A stretch of DNA of 64,000 nucleotides from Allomuricauda sp. TY007 (GCF_010468565.1 NZ_WUEG01000004.1:358255-422254), one strand, 5' to 3'. Positions 1 through 10,871 are shown, numbered from the stretch's first letter. The notes: a model not told the origin generated them from the letters alone. Numbers and translations are program-made.

Positions 1-324
1 GGATCTGGGAACATCACGGTAAACAAAAGAGACCTTAACGATTACTTTACCACAGGTACATTGCAGTACAAAGTGAGACAACCTTTCACTTTAACTGAAA
101 CCGATGGCAATTACGACGTAAAAGTAAATGTTTTCGGAGGTGGTATAACAGGTCAGGCAGAAGCTGTTCGTTTGGCTTTGTCCAGAGCAATGTGCGAAAT
201 AGACGCAGAGAACAGAGCTGTTCTTAAGCCAGAAGGGTTGCTAACAAGAGACCCAAGAATGGTGGAAAGAAAGAAATTCGGTCAGAAGAAAGCCCGTAAG
301 AAATTCCAATTCTCCAAACGTTAA
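1..324 (+). CDS. rpsI: 30S ribosomal protein S9 (5' end outside window)
   Basis: C-terminal 107 residues of small-subunit ribosomal protein S9. The frame is open from base 1, so the start codon lies before the window; the TTG at base 61 is internal. The visible part has the S9 core, with GGGITGQAEAVRLALSRA followed by LTRDPRMVERKKFGQKKARK and the basic FSKR tail, which in this family reaches the P-site tRNA. In bacteria rpsI usually follows rplM, which would be just upstream. A strong hairpin terminator 48 bases after the stop separates it from rpsB, so the two are not simply one transcript. Identification is secure. Confidence 0.95.
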   Translation, partial: GSGNITVNKRDLNDYFTTGTLQYKVRQPFTLTETDGNYDVKVNVFGGGITGQAEAVRLALSRAMCEIDAENRAVLKPEGLLTRDPRMVERKKFGQKKARKKFQFSKR

Positions 325-371
325 TATTTTCTGGATGCCTTTGGCATTCAACTATATATAAGTTCATTGAA

Positions 372-407
372 AACCCTGAAAGTGCAAATATTTCAGGGTT
401 AAATTTT
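372..407 (+). terminator. Rho-independent terminator after rpsI
   Basis: A perfect 10-base inverted repeat (AACCCTGAAA at 372-381, TTTCAGGGTT at 391-400) with a 9-base loop is followed by a short T run at 404-408. It lies directly downstream of rpsI and before the rpsB leader. Confidence 0.8.
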
Positions 408-550
408 TAACCAAGTTGTCGTTGTTCCAAAAGGGATTAACAATTCAACTTTTTGGAAACTAGTTTAGCATCTAAATGGGCTGGGCGAACAAAATTTTGT
501 GACCACCAGTGCATTGCTACTTACAACGGAACGTAAACTAAGTACAAAAA
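408..550 (+). promoter_or_regulatory. Candidate rpsB leader
   Basis: About 140 bases between the rpsI terminator and the rpsB start hold no gene. Because a terminator precedes it, the rpsB-tsf promoter and any untranslated leader must lie here. The G-rich stretch around 478-488 is a possible part of an S2-binding leader, but I cannot fold it reliably or match it to a known family. Confidence 0.3.
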
Positions 551-1651
551 ATGGCAAGTAAAATTGAAGTTAAAGACTTACTGGAAGCAGGTGTGCATTT
601 TGGACACCTAACAAGAAAGTGGAATCCGAACATGGCTCCCTACATCTACATGGAGCGTAACGGAATCCACGTAATCAATCTCTACAAAACAGTTGCAAAA
701 CTTGAGGAAGCCAACGAAGCCCTTAAAAAAATTGCATCCTCAGGAAGAAAAATCCTATTTGTAGCCACAAAAAAACAAGCAAAGGACATTGTCGCGGACA
801 AAGTATCCAAAGTAAACATGCCTTACATCACCGAAAGATGGCCTGGTGGTATGTTGACCAACTTTGTGACCATTCGTAAAGCTGTTAAGAAAATGGCAGC
901 AATCGACCGCATGAAAAAAGATGGTACATTCAACACCCTTTCCAAAAAAGAGAGATTGCAGGTTGACCGTTTGCGTGCCAAGTTGGACAAAAACTTGGGT
1001 TCTATCGCAGATATGACCCGTTTGCCAGGCGCACTTTTCATTGTTGATACCATGCGCGAGCACATCGCTGTAAAAGAAGCCCAAAAATTGAACATCCCGA
1101 TTTTTGCCATGGTAGATACCAACTCAGACCCTCGCGATGTTGATTACGCCATCCCGTCCAATGACGATGCAGGTAAATCCATCGAAGCGATCATGGAATC
1201 TGTAACAAGTGCTGTTGCCGAAGGTTTGGAAGAGCGCAAGAGCGAGAAAAACAGCGGAAAAGACAAAGAAGAAGATTCTAAGAAAGAAGAGAAAAAAGCT
1301 GAGGCCGCTCCAAAAAAGGAAGAAAAAGCCGCTGAGGAAAAACCAGCCAAAAAAGCTGAGGCCGAAGCTCCCAAAAAAGAAGCAAAAGAAGAGGCAAAAC
1401 CGGACGACCTTACCAAAATTGAAGGTATTGGACCAAAAGCTGCCGAAGCTCTTGTAGCCAGCGGAGTAAAAACTTACGCCGACCTAGCCGATGCCGATGC
1501 CGAAAAAGTTAAGGAAATCTTGACCGAGGCCAGCTCAACTTTAGCCCACTTGGATCCAACATCTTGGCCAAAACAAGCTAAAATGGCTGCCGATGGAAAA
1601 TGGGACGAACTTAAAGAATGGCAAGACAACGTAAAAGGTGGCGTTGAATAA
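551..1651 (+). CDS. rpsB: 30S ribosomal protein S2 with long C-terminal extension
   Basis: Ribosomal protein S2 binds the back of the 30S head and helps recruit S1. Residues 1 to about 225 are a normal S2 (HFGHLTRKWNPNMAPYIY near the N-terminus, PGALFIVDT and DTNSDPRDVDYAIPSNDD in the core). S2 usually has about 220-260 residues; this one has 366. The extra part is a Lys/Glu/Ala linker (about 230-285) followed by a compact domain of roughly 75 residues beginning DDLTKIEGIGPKAAEALVAS, a helix-hairpin-helix-like module. From memory, similar tails occur on some Bacteroidota ribosomal proteins such as L21. tsf follows 80 bases later, the usual rpsB-tsf pairing. The low-complexity linker produces spurious overlapping frames. 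Confidence 0.96.
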   Translation: MASKIEVKDLLEAGVHFGHLTRKWNPNMAPYIYMERNGIHVINLYKTVAKLEEANEALKKIASSGRKILFVATKKQAKDIVADKVSKVNMPYITERWPGGMLTNFVTIRKAVKKMAAIDRMKKDGTFNTLSKKERLQVDRLRAKLDKNLGSIADMTRLPGALFIVDTMREHIAVKEAQKLNIPIFAMVDTNSDPRDVDYAIPSNDDAGKSIEAIMESVTSAVAEGLEERKSEKNSGKDKEEDSKKEEKKAEAAPKKEEKAAEEKPAKKAEAEAPKKEAKEEAKPDDLTKIEGIGPKAAEALVASGVKTYADLADADAEKVKEILTEASSTLAHLDPTSWPKQAKMAADGKWDELKEWQDNVKGGVE

Positions 1652-1731
1652 ACCTGCTGATTTAACATTGTCCTAAACAAAAACACTTTTACAGTGTTTT
1701 ACTTTACGTAAAATTTAAAAAAGAAAAGAAA

Positions 1732-2556
1732 ATGGCAAAGATTACCGCCGCAGAAGTAAATAAATTAAGAAAGGCCACTGGAGCTGGAATGATGGATTGT
1801 AAAAAAGCTTTGGTCGAAGCCGAAGGTGATTTCGACCAAGCAATTGAGATCCTTAGAAAAAAAGGTCAAAAAGTTGCAGCAAAAAGAGCTGACAGGGAAT
1901 CTTCAGAAGGTGCAGCCATCGCAAAAGTAAATAGCGATAGTACACAAGGTGTTGTTATCTCCTTGAACTGCGAAACTGACTTTGTTGCCAAGAACGATAG
2001 CTTTGTAAAACTTGCAAACGATTTAGCCGATTTGGCACTTGGTTTCGATAGCAAAGACGATTTCCTAGCTGCCTCTTTTGATGGAATGACCGTTGCCGAT
2101 AAATTGACAGAGCAAACCGGCGTTATCGGTGAAAAAATCGAAATCGGAAGCTTTGAAAGATTAAATGCTCCTTTCGTTGGATCTTATATCCACGCGGGTA
2201 ATAAAATTGCAACCTTGGTAGGTTTGTCCGCCAATGTTGATGGCGCTGCAGAAGCTGCAAAAGATGTAGCTATGCAAGCTGCCGCAATGAACCCGGTTGC
2301 CCTTAACGAGGAAGGTGTTGATCAATCCATCATCGACAAAGAAATCGAGATTGCGAAAGATCAATTGCGCGAAGAAGGCAAACCAGAGGAAATGTTGGAC
2401 AAAATTGCCCAAGGCAAATTACAACGTTTCTTTAAAGACAACACTTTGGTGAACCAAGCTTTCATTAAGGATAGCAAACAAAGTGTTGCCCAATACGTTA
2501 AGTCGGTGGACTCCAGCTTGGAAGTTACCAGTTTTTCAAGAGTAGCATTGGGCTAA
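1732..2556 (+). CDS. tsf: Elongation factor Ts
   Basis: EF-Ts is the nucleotide exchange factor that regenerates EF-Tu-GTP. The N-terminal UBA-like region reads [22 protein letters not shown], and the EF-Tu-contacting signature [12 protein letters not shown] is present near residue 80. The length of 274 residues is typical. It follows rpsB by 80 bases and precedes a strong terminator, so rpsB-tsf looks like one transcription unit. Confidence 0.97.
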   Translation: MAKITAAEVNKLRKATGAGMMDCKKALVEAEGDFDQAIEILRKKGQKVAAKRADRESSEGAAIAKVNSDSTQGVVISLNCETDFVAKNDSFVKLANDLADLALGFDSKDDFLAASFDGMTVADKLTEQTGVIGEKIEIGSFERLNAPFVGSYIHAGNKIATLVGLSANVDGAAEAAKDVAMQAAAMNPVALNEEGVDQSIIDKEIEIAKDQLREEGKPEEMLDKIAQGKLQRFFKDNTLVNQAFIKDSKQSVAQYVKSVDSSLEVTSFSRVALG

Positions 2557-2578
2557 TTCACCACAACAATAAATTCAA

Positions 2579-2608
2579 AAACCGCTTCTGTCTGGAAGCG
2601 GTTTTTTT
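2579..2608 (+). terminator. Rho-independent terminator after tsf
   Basis: A 10-base stem (AAACCGCTTC at 2579-2588 with GAAGCGGTTT at 2595-2604) and a 6-base loop run into a seven-T stretch, 22 bases after the tsf stop codon. Confidence 0.9.
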
Positions 2609-2657
2609 ATGTCCATATCAAACCCGAAATTCTTCATTTCCCATAAATAATTTTGAT

Positions 2658-2665
2658 TATTTTTG
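2658..2665 (+). promoter_or_regulatory. Likely -7 promoter element of pyrH-frr
   Basis: TATTTTTG matches the Bacteroidota -7 consensus TAnnTTTG and lies 23 bases before the pyrH ATG, after the tsf terminator. No clear upstream TTG element is seen. Confidence 0.45.
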
Positions 2666-2687
2666 TCCGGACTTCAAGAAACTCTCA

Positions 2688-3395
2688 ATGCATTACAAAA
2701 GAATTTTATTAAAATTAAGTGGAGAAGCCTTAATGGGCGAACAACAATATGGCATTGATGCCAACCGGTTGGATGAATATGCCGAAGAAATAAAATCTGT
2801 AATCGATAAAGGTGTTGAAGTGGCCATCGTAATTGGTGGAGGAAACATTTTTAGGGGCCTCGCAGGAGCCAGCCAAGGCATGGATCGCGTACAAGGAGAC
2901 CACATGGGCATGTTGGCCACGGTAATCAATGGTTTGGCATTGCAAAGCGCCCTAGAGATAAAAGGAGTTCAGACAAGGCTGCAATCGGCCATCAAAATAA
3001 ATGAGGTCGCCGAGCCCTTTATCCGAAGAAGGGCCATCCGCCATTTGGAAAAAGGAAGAGTGGTCATTTTTGGCGGTGGAACAGGAAATCCATATTTCAC
3101 CACGGATTCCGCTGCAGTTTTGAGAGCCATCGAAATAAAGGCAGATGTGATTTTAAAAGGTACCCGTGTTGACGGTATTTACACATCCGATCCCGAAAAA
3201 GACAAAAACGCCACTAAATTCGACTCCATTTCCTTTAACGAAGTACTTTCCAAAGGACTTAAAGTGATGGATACGACAGCGTTCACATTAAGTCAGGAAA
3301 ATGAGCTGCCCATTGTGGTGTTCGACATGAATACACGAGGTAACTTAATGAAAATAGTATCTGGAGAAAATATCGGAACCGTGGTCAATGTTTAA
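2688..3395 (+). CDS. pyrH: UMP kinase
   Basis: Phosphorylates UMP to UDP in pyrimidine nucleotide synthesis. It is an amino-acid-kinase fold protein with [10 protein letters not shown] at the N-terminus, the [11 protein letters not shown] glycine loop, [18 protein letters not shown] near residue 130, and [14 protein letters not shown] for ATP binding. The length of 235 residues is normal for the bacterial homohexameric enzyme. frr follows 42 bases downstream, the common bacterial pyrH-frr order. It begins after the tsf terminator and so has its own promoter. Confidence 0.97.
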   Translation: MHYKRILLKLSGEALMGEQQYGIDANRLDEYAEEIKSVIDKGVEVAIVIGGGNIFRGLAGASQGMDRVQGDHMGMLATVINGLALQSALEIKGVQTRLQSAIKINEVAEPFIRRRAIRHLEKGRVVIFGGGTGNPYFTTDSAAVLRAIEIKADVILKGTRVDGIYTSDPEKDKNATKFDSISFNEVLSKGLKVMDTTAFTLSQENELPIVVFDMNTRGNLMKIVSGENIGTVVNV

Positions 3396-3437
3396 ATTGG
3401 CATATACTTTGGTTTTAGTTTTATAAATTTGAAAGTT

Positions 3438-3992
3438 ATGGACGAAGAAGTAAAATTTATTCTTGATAGTACAAAAGAAAGTATGGAGGCAAGTATTGAG
3501 CACTTGCAAAAGGCATTGACAAAGATTAGGGCAGGCAAAGCCAGTCCTATGATGCTTTCTACTGTAATGGTGGATTACTACGGTTCTCAAACCCCACTTT
3601 CCCAAGTATCCAACATCAATACCCCCGATGCAAGAACGCTCTCCGTTCAACCTTGGGAAAAAAACCTGCTGGGCGAGATTGAAACTGCCATCATGAACGC
3701 CAATTTGGGCTTCAATCCCATGAACAATGGTGAAATGGTAATCATTAACGTACCCCCATTAACAGAGGAAAGGAGAATACAACTGACAAAACAGGCCAAG
3801 GCCGAAGCCGAAGACGCTAAAGTAAGTATCCGTAGTGCCAGGCAAGAAGCCAACAAGGAATTAAAAGCATTGGACATTTCCGAAGACCTTTTAAAAAACG
3901 CCGAAGTTGATGTGCAAGAACTAACCAACAAGTACAGTGATAGGGTTGATGCCATCTTGACCACAAAAGAGGCTGAAATAATGAAGGTGTAA
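3438..3992 (+). CDS. frr: Ribosome recycling factor
   Basis: Splits post-termination ribosomes together with EF-G. The family signatures are clear: LQKALTKIRAGKASPMML near the N-terminus, VQPWEKNLLGEIETAI, and PPLTEERRIQLTKQAK in the second helix of the three-helix bundle. I start it at ATG 3438 (184 residues, the usual RRF length) and not at the in-frame TTG nine bases earlier. It lies 42 bases behind pyrH, with which it is probably cotranscribed. Confidence 0.96.
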   Translation: MDEEVKFILDSTKESMEASIEHLQKALTKIRAGKASPMMLSTVMVDYYGSQTPLSQVSNINTPDARTLSVQPWEKNLLGEIETAIMNANLGFNPMNNGEMVIINVPPLTEERRIQLTKQAKAEAEDAKVSIRSARQEANKELKALDISEDLLKNAEVDVQELTNKYSDRVDAILTTKEAEIMKV

Positions 3993-4042
3993 AATTTGGA
4001 TTTTGAGCGGCCCCTTTCCTAGGAACACAACATATCATTTTC

Positions 4043-4050
4043 TACCTTTG
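4043..4050 (+). promoter_or_regulatory. -7 promoter element of the RND exporter gene
   Basis: TACCTTTG is a perfect match to TAnnTTTG, 17 bases before the ATG at 4068. Confidence 0.5.
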
Positions 4051-4067
4051 CGCCCAACAAAACCCAG

Positions 4068-6470
4068 ATGGTAGCAAAGCTCACTAAAGGATTTTGGCCA
4101 AAGGTCGCAAGAATTATACTCCGCAATAGAATCCTCATTCTTTTAGCGGTTGTCGGCTTTACCGTTTTCTTGGCCATGCAATGGAAAAACATGCAGTTTT
4201 CCAACACCGAGGCCAATATTCTGCCCAACGATCACCCTGCGAGCATTCAATACAATGCATTTACCAAAATATTTGGCGAAGAAGGCAACGCCATAGTTTT
4301 GGCCATTAGGGATTCCTCACTGTTTACCCCAAAAAACTTTAACCGATGGAACACCTTGAGCAAACAGCTCGATGCTTTTCCCGAGGTTGACTACGTTATC
4401 TCTTTGGAGAATCTAAAAGAGCTCATCAAGGACAAGGACACCCAAACGTTCTCCATGGAGCCTTTAATAGCCGACCCTCCCAAGACCAAACAGGAAATAG
4501 ATTCCCTTACCAACCATTTGTTCACAGAACTTCCTTTCTACGATAATTTGGTTTACAATCCCAAAAGTGGAACCATCCAAACTGTTGTTTATCTGGACAA
4601 GGATATAATGAACACGGCGGTTAGAAACGAGTTTATACTCAATGATCTAGCCGAACTTGTTGAAGATTTTGAGCAAGAGACCGGCATGGATGTACGTATT
4701 TCCGGTATGCCCTACGTACGTACATGGAACACAAAATCCATTGTTGATGAAATCGGGCTTTTTATCGTAGGTGCCCTACTTGTTACCTCGATTATCTTTT
4801 TCTTTTTCTTTAGAAGTTTTAGGGCCACGTTCATATCCATGTGCGTTGTGATCATTGGGGTAATGTGGGCCTTTGGAATACTTGGGCTTTTACAATACGA
4901 AATTACGATTCTAACCGCTTTGATTCCGCCATTGATTATTGTAATCGGTATTCCCAATTGTATTTTCCTGATCAACAAATATCAGCAAGAAGTAAAAAAA
5001 CACGGAAATCAAGCACTTTCCTTACAAAGGGTAATCTCCAAGATTGGCAATGCCACCTTAATGACGAACATTACCACCGCATCAGGCTTCGCTACCTTTA
5101 TTATTTTGGACAGTGACCTGCTCAAGGAATTTGGTATCGTCGCCTCTATCAACATCATTGGGATTTTTATTCTCTCCCTGTTGATTATACCCATCATTTA
5201 TAGCTTTATGCCGCTTCCTAAGACCAAGCACCTAAAGCACCTGAACAAAAAATGGATGGACATTTTTGTGAACTGGATGGAAAACATGGTAAGAAACCAC
5301 AGGATTGGCGTTTACATTACCACAGTTGCAGTTTTGGTATTGAGCATTATCGGGATTTACCAGATGCGAATCACTGGAAGTAGGATTGAAGACCTCCCCA
5401 AGAAAAGCCACTTTTACAAGGACATCCAATTTTTTGAGGCTGAGTTTGACGGTATCATGCCCATGGAAATTGTGGTGGACACCAAACGCAAAAATGGGGT
5501 GGTAAAGCCTGCCACACTTAAACGAATGGACCAATTGGGCGCTGTAATCGATGAAATTCCAGAACTATCGCGACCTATTTCCATAGTTGATTTGGTAAAA
5601 TACTCTAAACAGGCTTTTTACAACGGAATTCCAAAATACTATCAACTGCCCACCAGTCAAGAGAACACATTCATTATGAACGCTGTTCAAAAGTCATCAA
5701 CTGATGGAACCAATGAACTGCTCCAAAGCTTTGTGGACAGTACGGGACAAACAGCCCGTTTAACGACTTACATGCGCGATGTAAAAATCGACCGTATGGA
5801 GGAAATTGAAAAAGACCTGCAAGAAGCGATCACAAAGCAATTTCCATCGGAACGATACGATGTTTTTATGACCGGAAAAGCCCTCTTGTTCCTAAAAGGA
5901 ACAAAGTACTTGGTCAAAAACCTGTTGTTGTCCCTTGCATTGGCCATTGGACTCATTTCGCTATTTATGGCCTACCTCTTCCGGTCCTTTAGAATGGTCA
6001 TCATATCCTTGGTACCCAACTTACTGCCTTTAGTTATTACTGCAGGTGTAATGGGATACTTGGGTGTTCCCATAAAACCATCCACCATTCTTGTATTTAG
6101 TATCGCATTTGGCATATCGGTGGATGATACCATTCACTTTTTGGCCAAATACCGGCAGGAACTCACTGCACACCGTTGGCACATCAAAAAATCGGTGTAC
6201 GCCGCCTTGCGCGAGACCGGAGTGAGCATGTTCTACACATCCATAGTCTTGTTCTTTGGGTTCTCGGTATTCATCATCTCCAGTTTTGGGGGCACCAAAG
6301 CATTGGGGGGATTGGTTTCGGCCACCTTGTTGTTCGCCATGCTGTCCAACTTGATCTTGTTGCCATCACTTCTCCTCTCCTTGGAAAGAAGTATTGCCAA
6401 CAAACAGGTGCTCAAAAAACCTCAAATCGACATTTTGCCCAAGGACGAGGACAATCCCAAGGACAAATAG
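4068..6470 (+). CDS. RND/MMPL-family inner-membrane transporter
   Basis: An 800-residue protein of the RND superfamily, MMPL-like branch. It is built as two halves, each with one leading transmembrane helix (about 24-40 and 415-432), a periplasmic loop of roughly 180 residues, and a cluster of five helices (about 225-385 and 620-780). IPPLIIVIGIPNCIFLINKY in the first half and FSIAFGISVDDTIHFLAKY in the second are the duplicated helix-4 regions; the acidic GISVDD pair is the likely proton-relay site. Related proteins export lipids, hopanoids or other hydrophobic molecules; the substrate here cannot be read from sequence. It has its own promoter and is the only gene in its unit. Confidence 0.85.
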   Translation: MVAKLTKGFWPKVARIILRNRILILLAVVGFTVFLAMQWKNMQFSNTEANILPNDHPASIQYNAFTKIFGEEGNAIVLAIRDSSLFTPKNFNRWNTLSKQLDAFPEVDYVISLENLKELIKDKDTQTFSMEPLIADPPKTKQEIDSLTNHLFTELPFYDNLVYNPKSGTIQTVVYLDKDIMNTAVRNEFILNDLAELVEDFEQETGMDVRISGMPYVRTWNTKSIVDEIGLFIVGALLVTSIIFFFFFRSFRATFISMCVVIIGVMWAFGILGLLQYEITILTALIPPLIIVIGIPNCIFLINKYQQEVKKHGNQALSLQRVISKIGNATLMTNITTASGFATFIILDSDLLKEFGIVASINIIGIFILSLLIIPIIYSFMPLPKTKHLKHLNKKWMDIFVNWMENMVRNHRIGVYITTVAVLVLSIIGIYQMRITGSRIEDLPKKSHFYKDIQFFEAEFDGIMPMEIVVDTKRKNGVVKPATLKRMDQLGAVIDEIPELSRPISIVDLVKYSKQAFYNGIPKYYQLPTSQENTFIMNAVQKSSTDGTNELLQSFVDSTGQTARLTTYMRDVKIDRMEEIEKDLQEAITKQFPSERYDVFMTGKALLFLKGTKYLVKNLLLSLALAIGLISLFMAYLFRSFRMVIISLVPNLLPLVITAGVMGYLGVPIKPSTILVFSIAFGISVDDTIHFLAKYRQELTAHRWHIKKSVYAALRETGVSMFYTSIVLFFGFSVFIISSFGGTKALGGLVSATLLFAMLSNLILLPSLLLSLERSIANKQVLKKPQIDILPKDEDNPKDK

Positions 6471-6502
6471 TGTTTGAAACAGCCATAAATTAGGCTATTC
6501 CA

Positions 6503-6535
6503 TTGCCATCGTTTTTTATCAAAAACCTATCTTTA
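6503..6535 (+). promoter_or_regulatory. Promoter of asnS
   Basis: A TTG at 6503-6505 and TATCTTTA at 6528-6535 are 22 bases apart, fitting the Bacteroidota layout TTG-N19-23-TAnnTTTG. The asnS start codon is 25 bases further on. Confidence 0.5.
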
Positions 6536-6560
6536 CCAACTAAATTACGATAGTTTTAGA

Positions 6561-7994
<1,434 letters not shown>

Positions 7995-8043
7995 TTTGAT
8001 TTTATTATTTTAAGAAGGTTACGATTGTAAATCATCAATCAAT

Positions 8044-9501
8044 ATGCTGAAACAACATCTACAGTTTAAGCTTTCACAAAAACTGTCTCCACAGCAGATT
8101 CAGCTCATGAAACTTATTCAATTGCCAACGCAGGCTTTTGAACAAAGGTTAAAACAAGAGCTGGAAGAAAATCCTGCTTTGGAAAGTGGCAAGGAGGAAA
8201 CCGATACCTTGGATGATGTTTACGAGGATACCTACGATGATTCGGCGGACAATGAAAACATTGACACCGAAGAAATCAATATTGATGATTACCTGAGTGA
8301 TGATGAAATTCCCGATTACCGCACCCAAGCGAATAATTATAGTGCGGACGATGAGGATAAAAGGGTTCCGTATGCCGCTGGAACATCATTCAACCAATAC
8401 TTGATCAATCAGTTGAACACGACTTACTTGGATGATCAGGAGTGGGCCATTGCCGAATTTTTGGTGGGCAGCGTGGACGAAAGCGGTTACATACGAAGAC
8501 CGCTTCCAGACATTATGGACGACCTTGCCTTTACACAGAACATTTACGTAGAGGAAGATAAAATAAAACAGGTTCTGAAGATCGTTCAAGATCTAGACCC
8601 TCCGGGGGTTGCTGCCCGTTCATTGGACGAATGCTTGATTATACAGTTGAAGCGCAAGGAGCCAAAGCCTTCTGTGGAACTGGCCATCAATATACTTGAG
8701 CGTTCTTTCGAGCATTTTACCAAAAAGCATTACTCCAAACTTATACAAAAACACCATGTTTCCGAAGAACAGCTAAAAGAGGCTATTTCGGAAATAGAAA
8801 AACTCAATCCAAAACCAGGTGGTTCCTATTCCGGCAACACCCGTATGATCGAGCATATTGTTCCCGATTTCTCCATAAAAATAGTAGATGGTGAACTGGA
8901 ACTTACCCTTAACGGTAGAAATGCCCCGGAACTTCATGTTTCCAAAGACTACAGCAATATGCTGGAGGGGTACAAAAATGCCAAGGAAAAATCCAAATCC
9001 CAGAAGGACACGGTCATGTTCATCAAACAAAAGTTGGATGCTGCCAAATGGTTTATAGATGCCATAAGACAACGTCAGCAAACCCTTTTCATCACCATGA
9101 ACACCATTATGGAATATCAAAAAGAATATTTTATGACGGGGGACGAAAGAAAATTGCGCCCCATGATTCTAAAGGATATTGCCGATAAAATAGATATGGA
9201 CGTTTCCACCGTGTCGCGGGTCGCCAACAGCAAATACGTGGATACACCGTATGGGACCAAACTGATCAAGGATTTCTTTTCAGAATCCATGAAGAACGAA
9301 CAAGGGGAAGATGTGTCCACTAGGGAAATAAAAAAGATATTGGAGACCGTTATTCGCGATGAGGAGAAAAAAAAGCCCTTGACCGATGCAAAGTTGGCAA
9401 AAATTCTAAAAGAAAAAGGGTATCCCATAGCCCGGCGGACCGTTGCCAAATATCGGGAACAACTAGACATTCCAGTGGCAAGGCTACGAAAAGAGATTTA
9501 A
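8044..9501 (+). CDS. rpoN: RNA polymerase sigma-54 factor
   Basis: Alternative sigma factor that needs an AAA+ activator to open promoters. Region I is Gln/Leu-rich (LQFKLSQKLSPQQIQLMKLI, LPTQAFEQRL), region II is the acidic stretch at about 45-115, and region III includes the core-binding part and an HTH (ILKDIADKIDMDVSTVSRV). The RpoN box ARRTVAKYREQL is at the C-terminus. 485 residues is normal. The next gene starts on the last base of the rpoN stop codon (TAATG), so the two are translationally coupled. No sigma-54 activator is encoded in this window. Confidence 0.97.
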   Translation: MLKQHLQFKLSQKLSPQQIQLMKLIQLPTQAFEQRLKQELEENPALESGKEETDTLDDVYEDTYDDSADNENIDTEEINIDDYLSDDEIPDYRTQANNYSADDEDKRVPYAAGTSFNQYLINQLNTTYLDDQEWAIAEFLVGSVDESGYIRRPLPDIMDDLAFTQNIYVEEDKIKQVLKIVQDLDPPGVAARSLDECLIIQLKRKEPKPSVELAINILERSFEHFTKKHYSKLIQKHHVSEEQLKEAISEIEKLNPKPGGSYSGNTRMIEHIVPDFSIKIVDGELELTLNGRNAPELHVSKDYSNMLEGYKNAKEKSKSQKDTVMFIKQKLDAAKWFIDAIRQRQQTLFITMNTIMEYQKEYFMTGDERKLRPMILKDIADKIDMDVSTVSRVANSKYVDTPYGTKLIKDFFSESMKNEQGEDVSTREIKKILETVIRDEEKKKPLTDAKLAKILKEKGYPIARRTVAKYREQLDIPVARLRKEI

Positions 9502-10103
9502 TGCGCCACGTATACAACATAATCTCCTATGTGTTCCACCCATTGTTTATACCAATTGGTGGTACGGCGATTTATTTTATGGTGGCACCCTATAGTACCC
9601 TGCAAACCCAGAGCGGAAATATACTTCCCATTTTTATCCTTACGGTAATCATTCCCATTATCTTTTTCTTGATATTGAAGAACCTTGGTATCATCAGTTC
9701 CATATTCCTGCCCACATTAGAGGAACGCAAATATCCGCTTTACATAAGCTGTATTATCTTTTTAATGATATTGTACAAGGTTATCCCCAATAATTACGTA
9801 CACGAACTTTTTTACTATTTTACAGGACTTCTGACAGCGACCAGCGCAACTTTAATTCTGTTGTTCTTTAAATTTAAGACGAGTATGCACCTGTTGGGCA
9901 TGGGAAGCATCTTAACTTTTATGGTAGCATTGAGCATTCATTTTGAGACCAACATTACCATTGCCATAAGCTTGTTCACCCTTTTTACGGGGCTGGTGGC
10001 CACCTCAAGATTATATTTGAAGGCTCACACTAAAAATGAACTGTTGATAGGTTTTATTCTGGGGTGTTGTTCCCAGTTGATTATTCTAAAATACTGGCTA
10101 TAG
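9501..10103 (+). CDS. Integral membrane protein, degenerate PAP2-like
   Basis: A 200-residue polytopic membrane protein with about six helices and little soluble sequence, coupled to rpoN through a TAATG overlap. The C-terminal SRLYLKAHTKNE fits the third motif of PAP2 lipid phosphatases (SR-X5-H-X3-D, with E for D), and ERKYPLYI sits where a KX6RP-like motif would be. The PSGH motif is not visible, only a helix with MHLLGMGS. I infer a PAP2-fold relative that is probably not a classical phosphatase. Its 3' end overlaps the convergent outer-membrane gene by six bases. Confidence 0.6.
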   Translation: MRHVYNIISYVFHPLFIPIGGTAIYFMVAPYSTLQTQSGNILPIFILTVIIPIIFFLILKNLGIISSIFLPTLEERKYPLYISCIIFLMILYKVIPNNYVHELFYYFTGLLTATSATLILLFFKFKTSMHLLGMGSILTFMVALSIHFETNITIAISLFTLFTGLVATSRLYLKAHTKNELLIGFILGCCSQLIILKYWL

Positions 10104-10799
10104 GATATAAAAAATCAATCCAATACGCAGCACCCTAAAGTCGATATGGTTTCCATTAAGCGTAGCATCTTCTTTAAGCAATGGATTTAACGCATAGTAG
10201 GCATGAATGTTCCAGGTATTATAACCAAAGTTCAGCATAAGGCCATATTGGAGCTTTTCAATATCATTATTGGAAAATGAATCATTACCGTCATCTGTTA
10301 CCAATTTTGACCTACCCGAGAACACATAACCCAATTTGGCACCAGCGTATATCCGCCAAAACTTATATTCCTCTGCGGTCGATGTACGCCATCTTAGTTC
10401 CAATGGAAGTTCTATGGAATGGGTTTCGAACTTGCTCCTATTAAAATTGGAGCCTTCCATTACTTGGTAAACAATCGTATTGGATTCTTCTGATGAAACG
10501 ACGTTTGAATAATAAGAGTTCACAGCATATCCAAGCCCTAAACCAACACCAAAATTCCTTCTTTGGTTCAAGGGAATGTCCTTTATAAAGCCAGCTTGCA
10601 GATTATAAGATAGGTTTTGTTGGCCCACTTCGTCCGGGGTATCCAACAATACATTATAGCCAAGTCCGATATAAAACTGATCTTCCAGATACCGACTATC
10701 GGATACTATGGTGCTATCCATTCCGTTTTGGCCCAAAACGGATATGGCAAACAATAAACAAACAGCATTGCCTATAAATTGAAGTACGATACGCATCAT
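10098..10799 (-). CDS. PorT-like outer-membrane beta-barrel protein
   Basis: A 233-residue protein with an N-terminal signal peptide (hydrophobic stretch ending near residue 23, LGQN). The rest is alternating short strands with aromatic girdles (YIGLGYNVLL, NFGVGLGLGYAV, IYAGAKLGYVFSG, LMLNFGYNTWNIHAYYALNPL) and ends in an aromatic/hydrophobic residue pattern (LIFYIL), as expected of an eight-stranded barrel. This matches the PorT / outer-membrane beta-barrel family of Bacteroidota, some members of which serve type IX secretion or motility; that role is not proven here. It follows exbD but a terminator lies between them. Confidence 0.6.
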   Translation of the reverse strand: MMRIVLQFIGNAVCLLFAISVLGQNGMDSTIVSDSRYLEDQFYIGLGYNVLLDTPDEVGQQNLSYNLQAGFIKDIPLNQRRNFGVGLGLGYAVNSYYSNVVSSEESNTIVYQVMEGSNFNRSKFETHSIELPLELRWRTSTAEEYKFWRIYAGAKLGYVFSGRSKLVTDDGNDSFSNNDIEKLQYGLMLNFGYNTWNIHAYYALNPLLKEDATLNGNHIDFRVLRIGLIFYIL

Positions 10800-10810
10800 G
10801 GTAACAATTT

Positions 10811-10849
10811 AAAACAAAAAACGCCCCAAATTAAAAATTTGGAGCGTTT
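10811..10849 (-). terminator. Terminator of the exbB-exbD operon
   Basis: Read on the minus strand, AAACGCTCCAAAT pairs with ATTTGGGGCGTTT (one G-T pair) and is followed by TTTGTTTT. It sits between the second exbD and the outer-membrane protein gene. Confidence 0.75.
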
Positions 10850-10871
10850 CCCACTAAATCTAAGCTATTGC

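Noticed and set aside
1144..1457. Open frames overlapping the S2 tail on both strands
   Set aside because: They are shadows of the Lys/Glu/Ala-rich linker read in other frames, with no independent start or motif.
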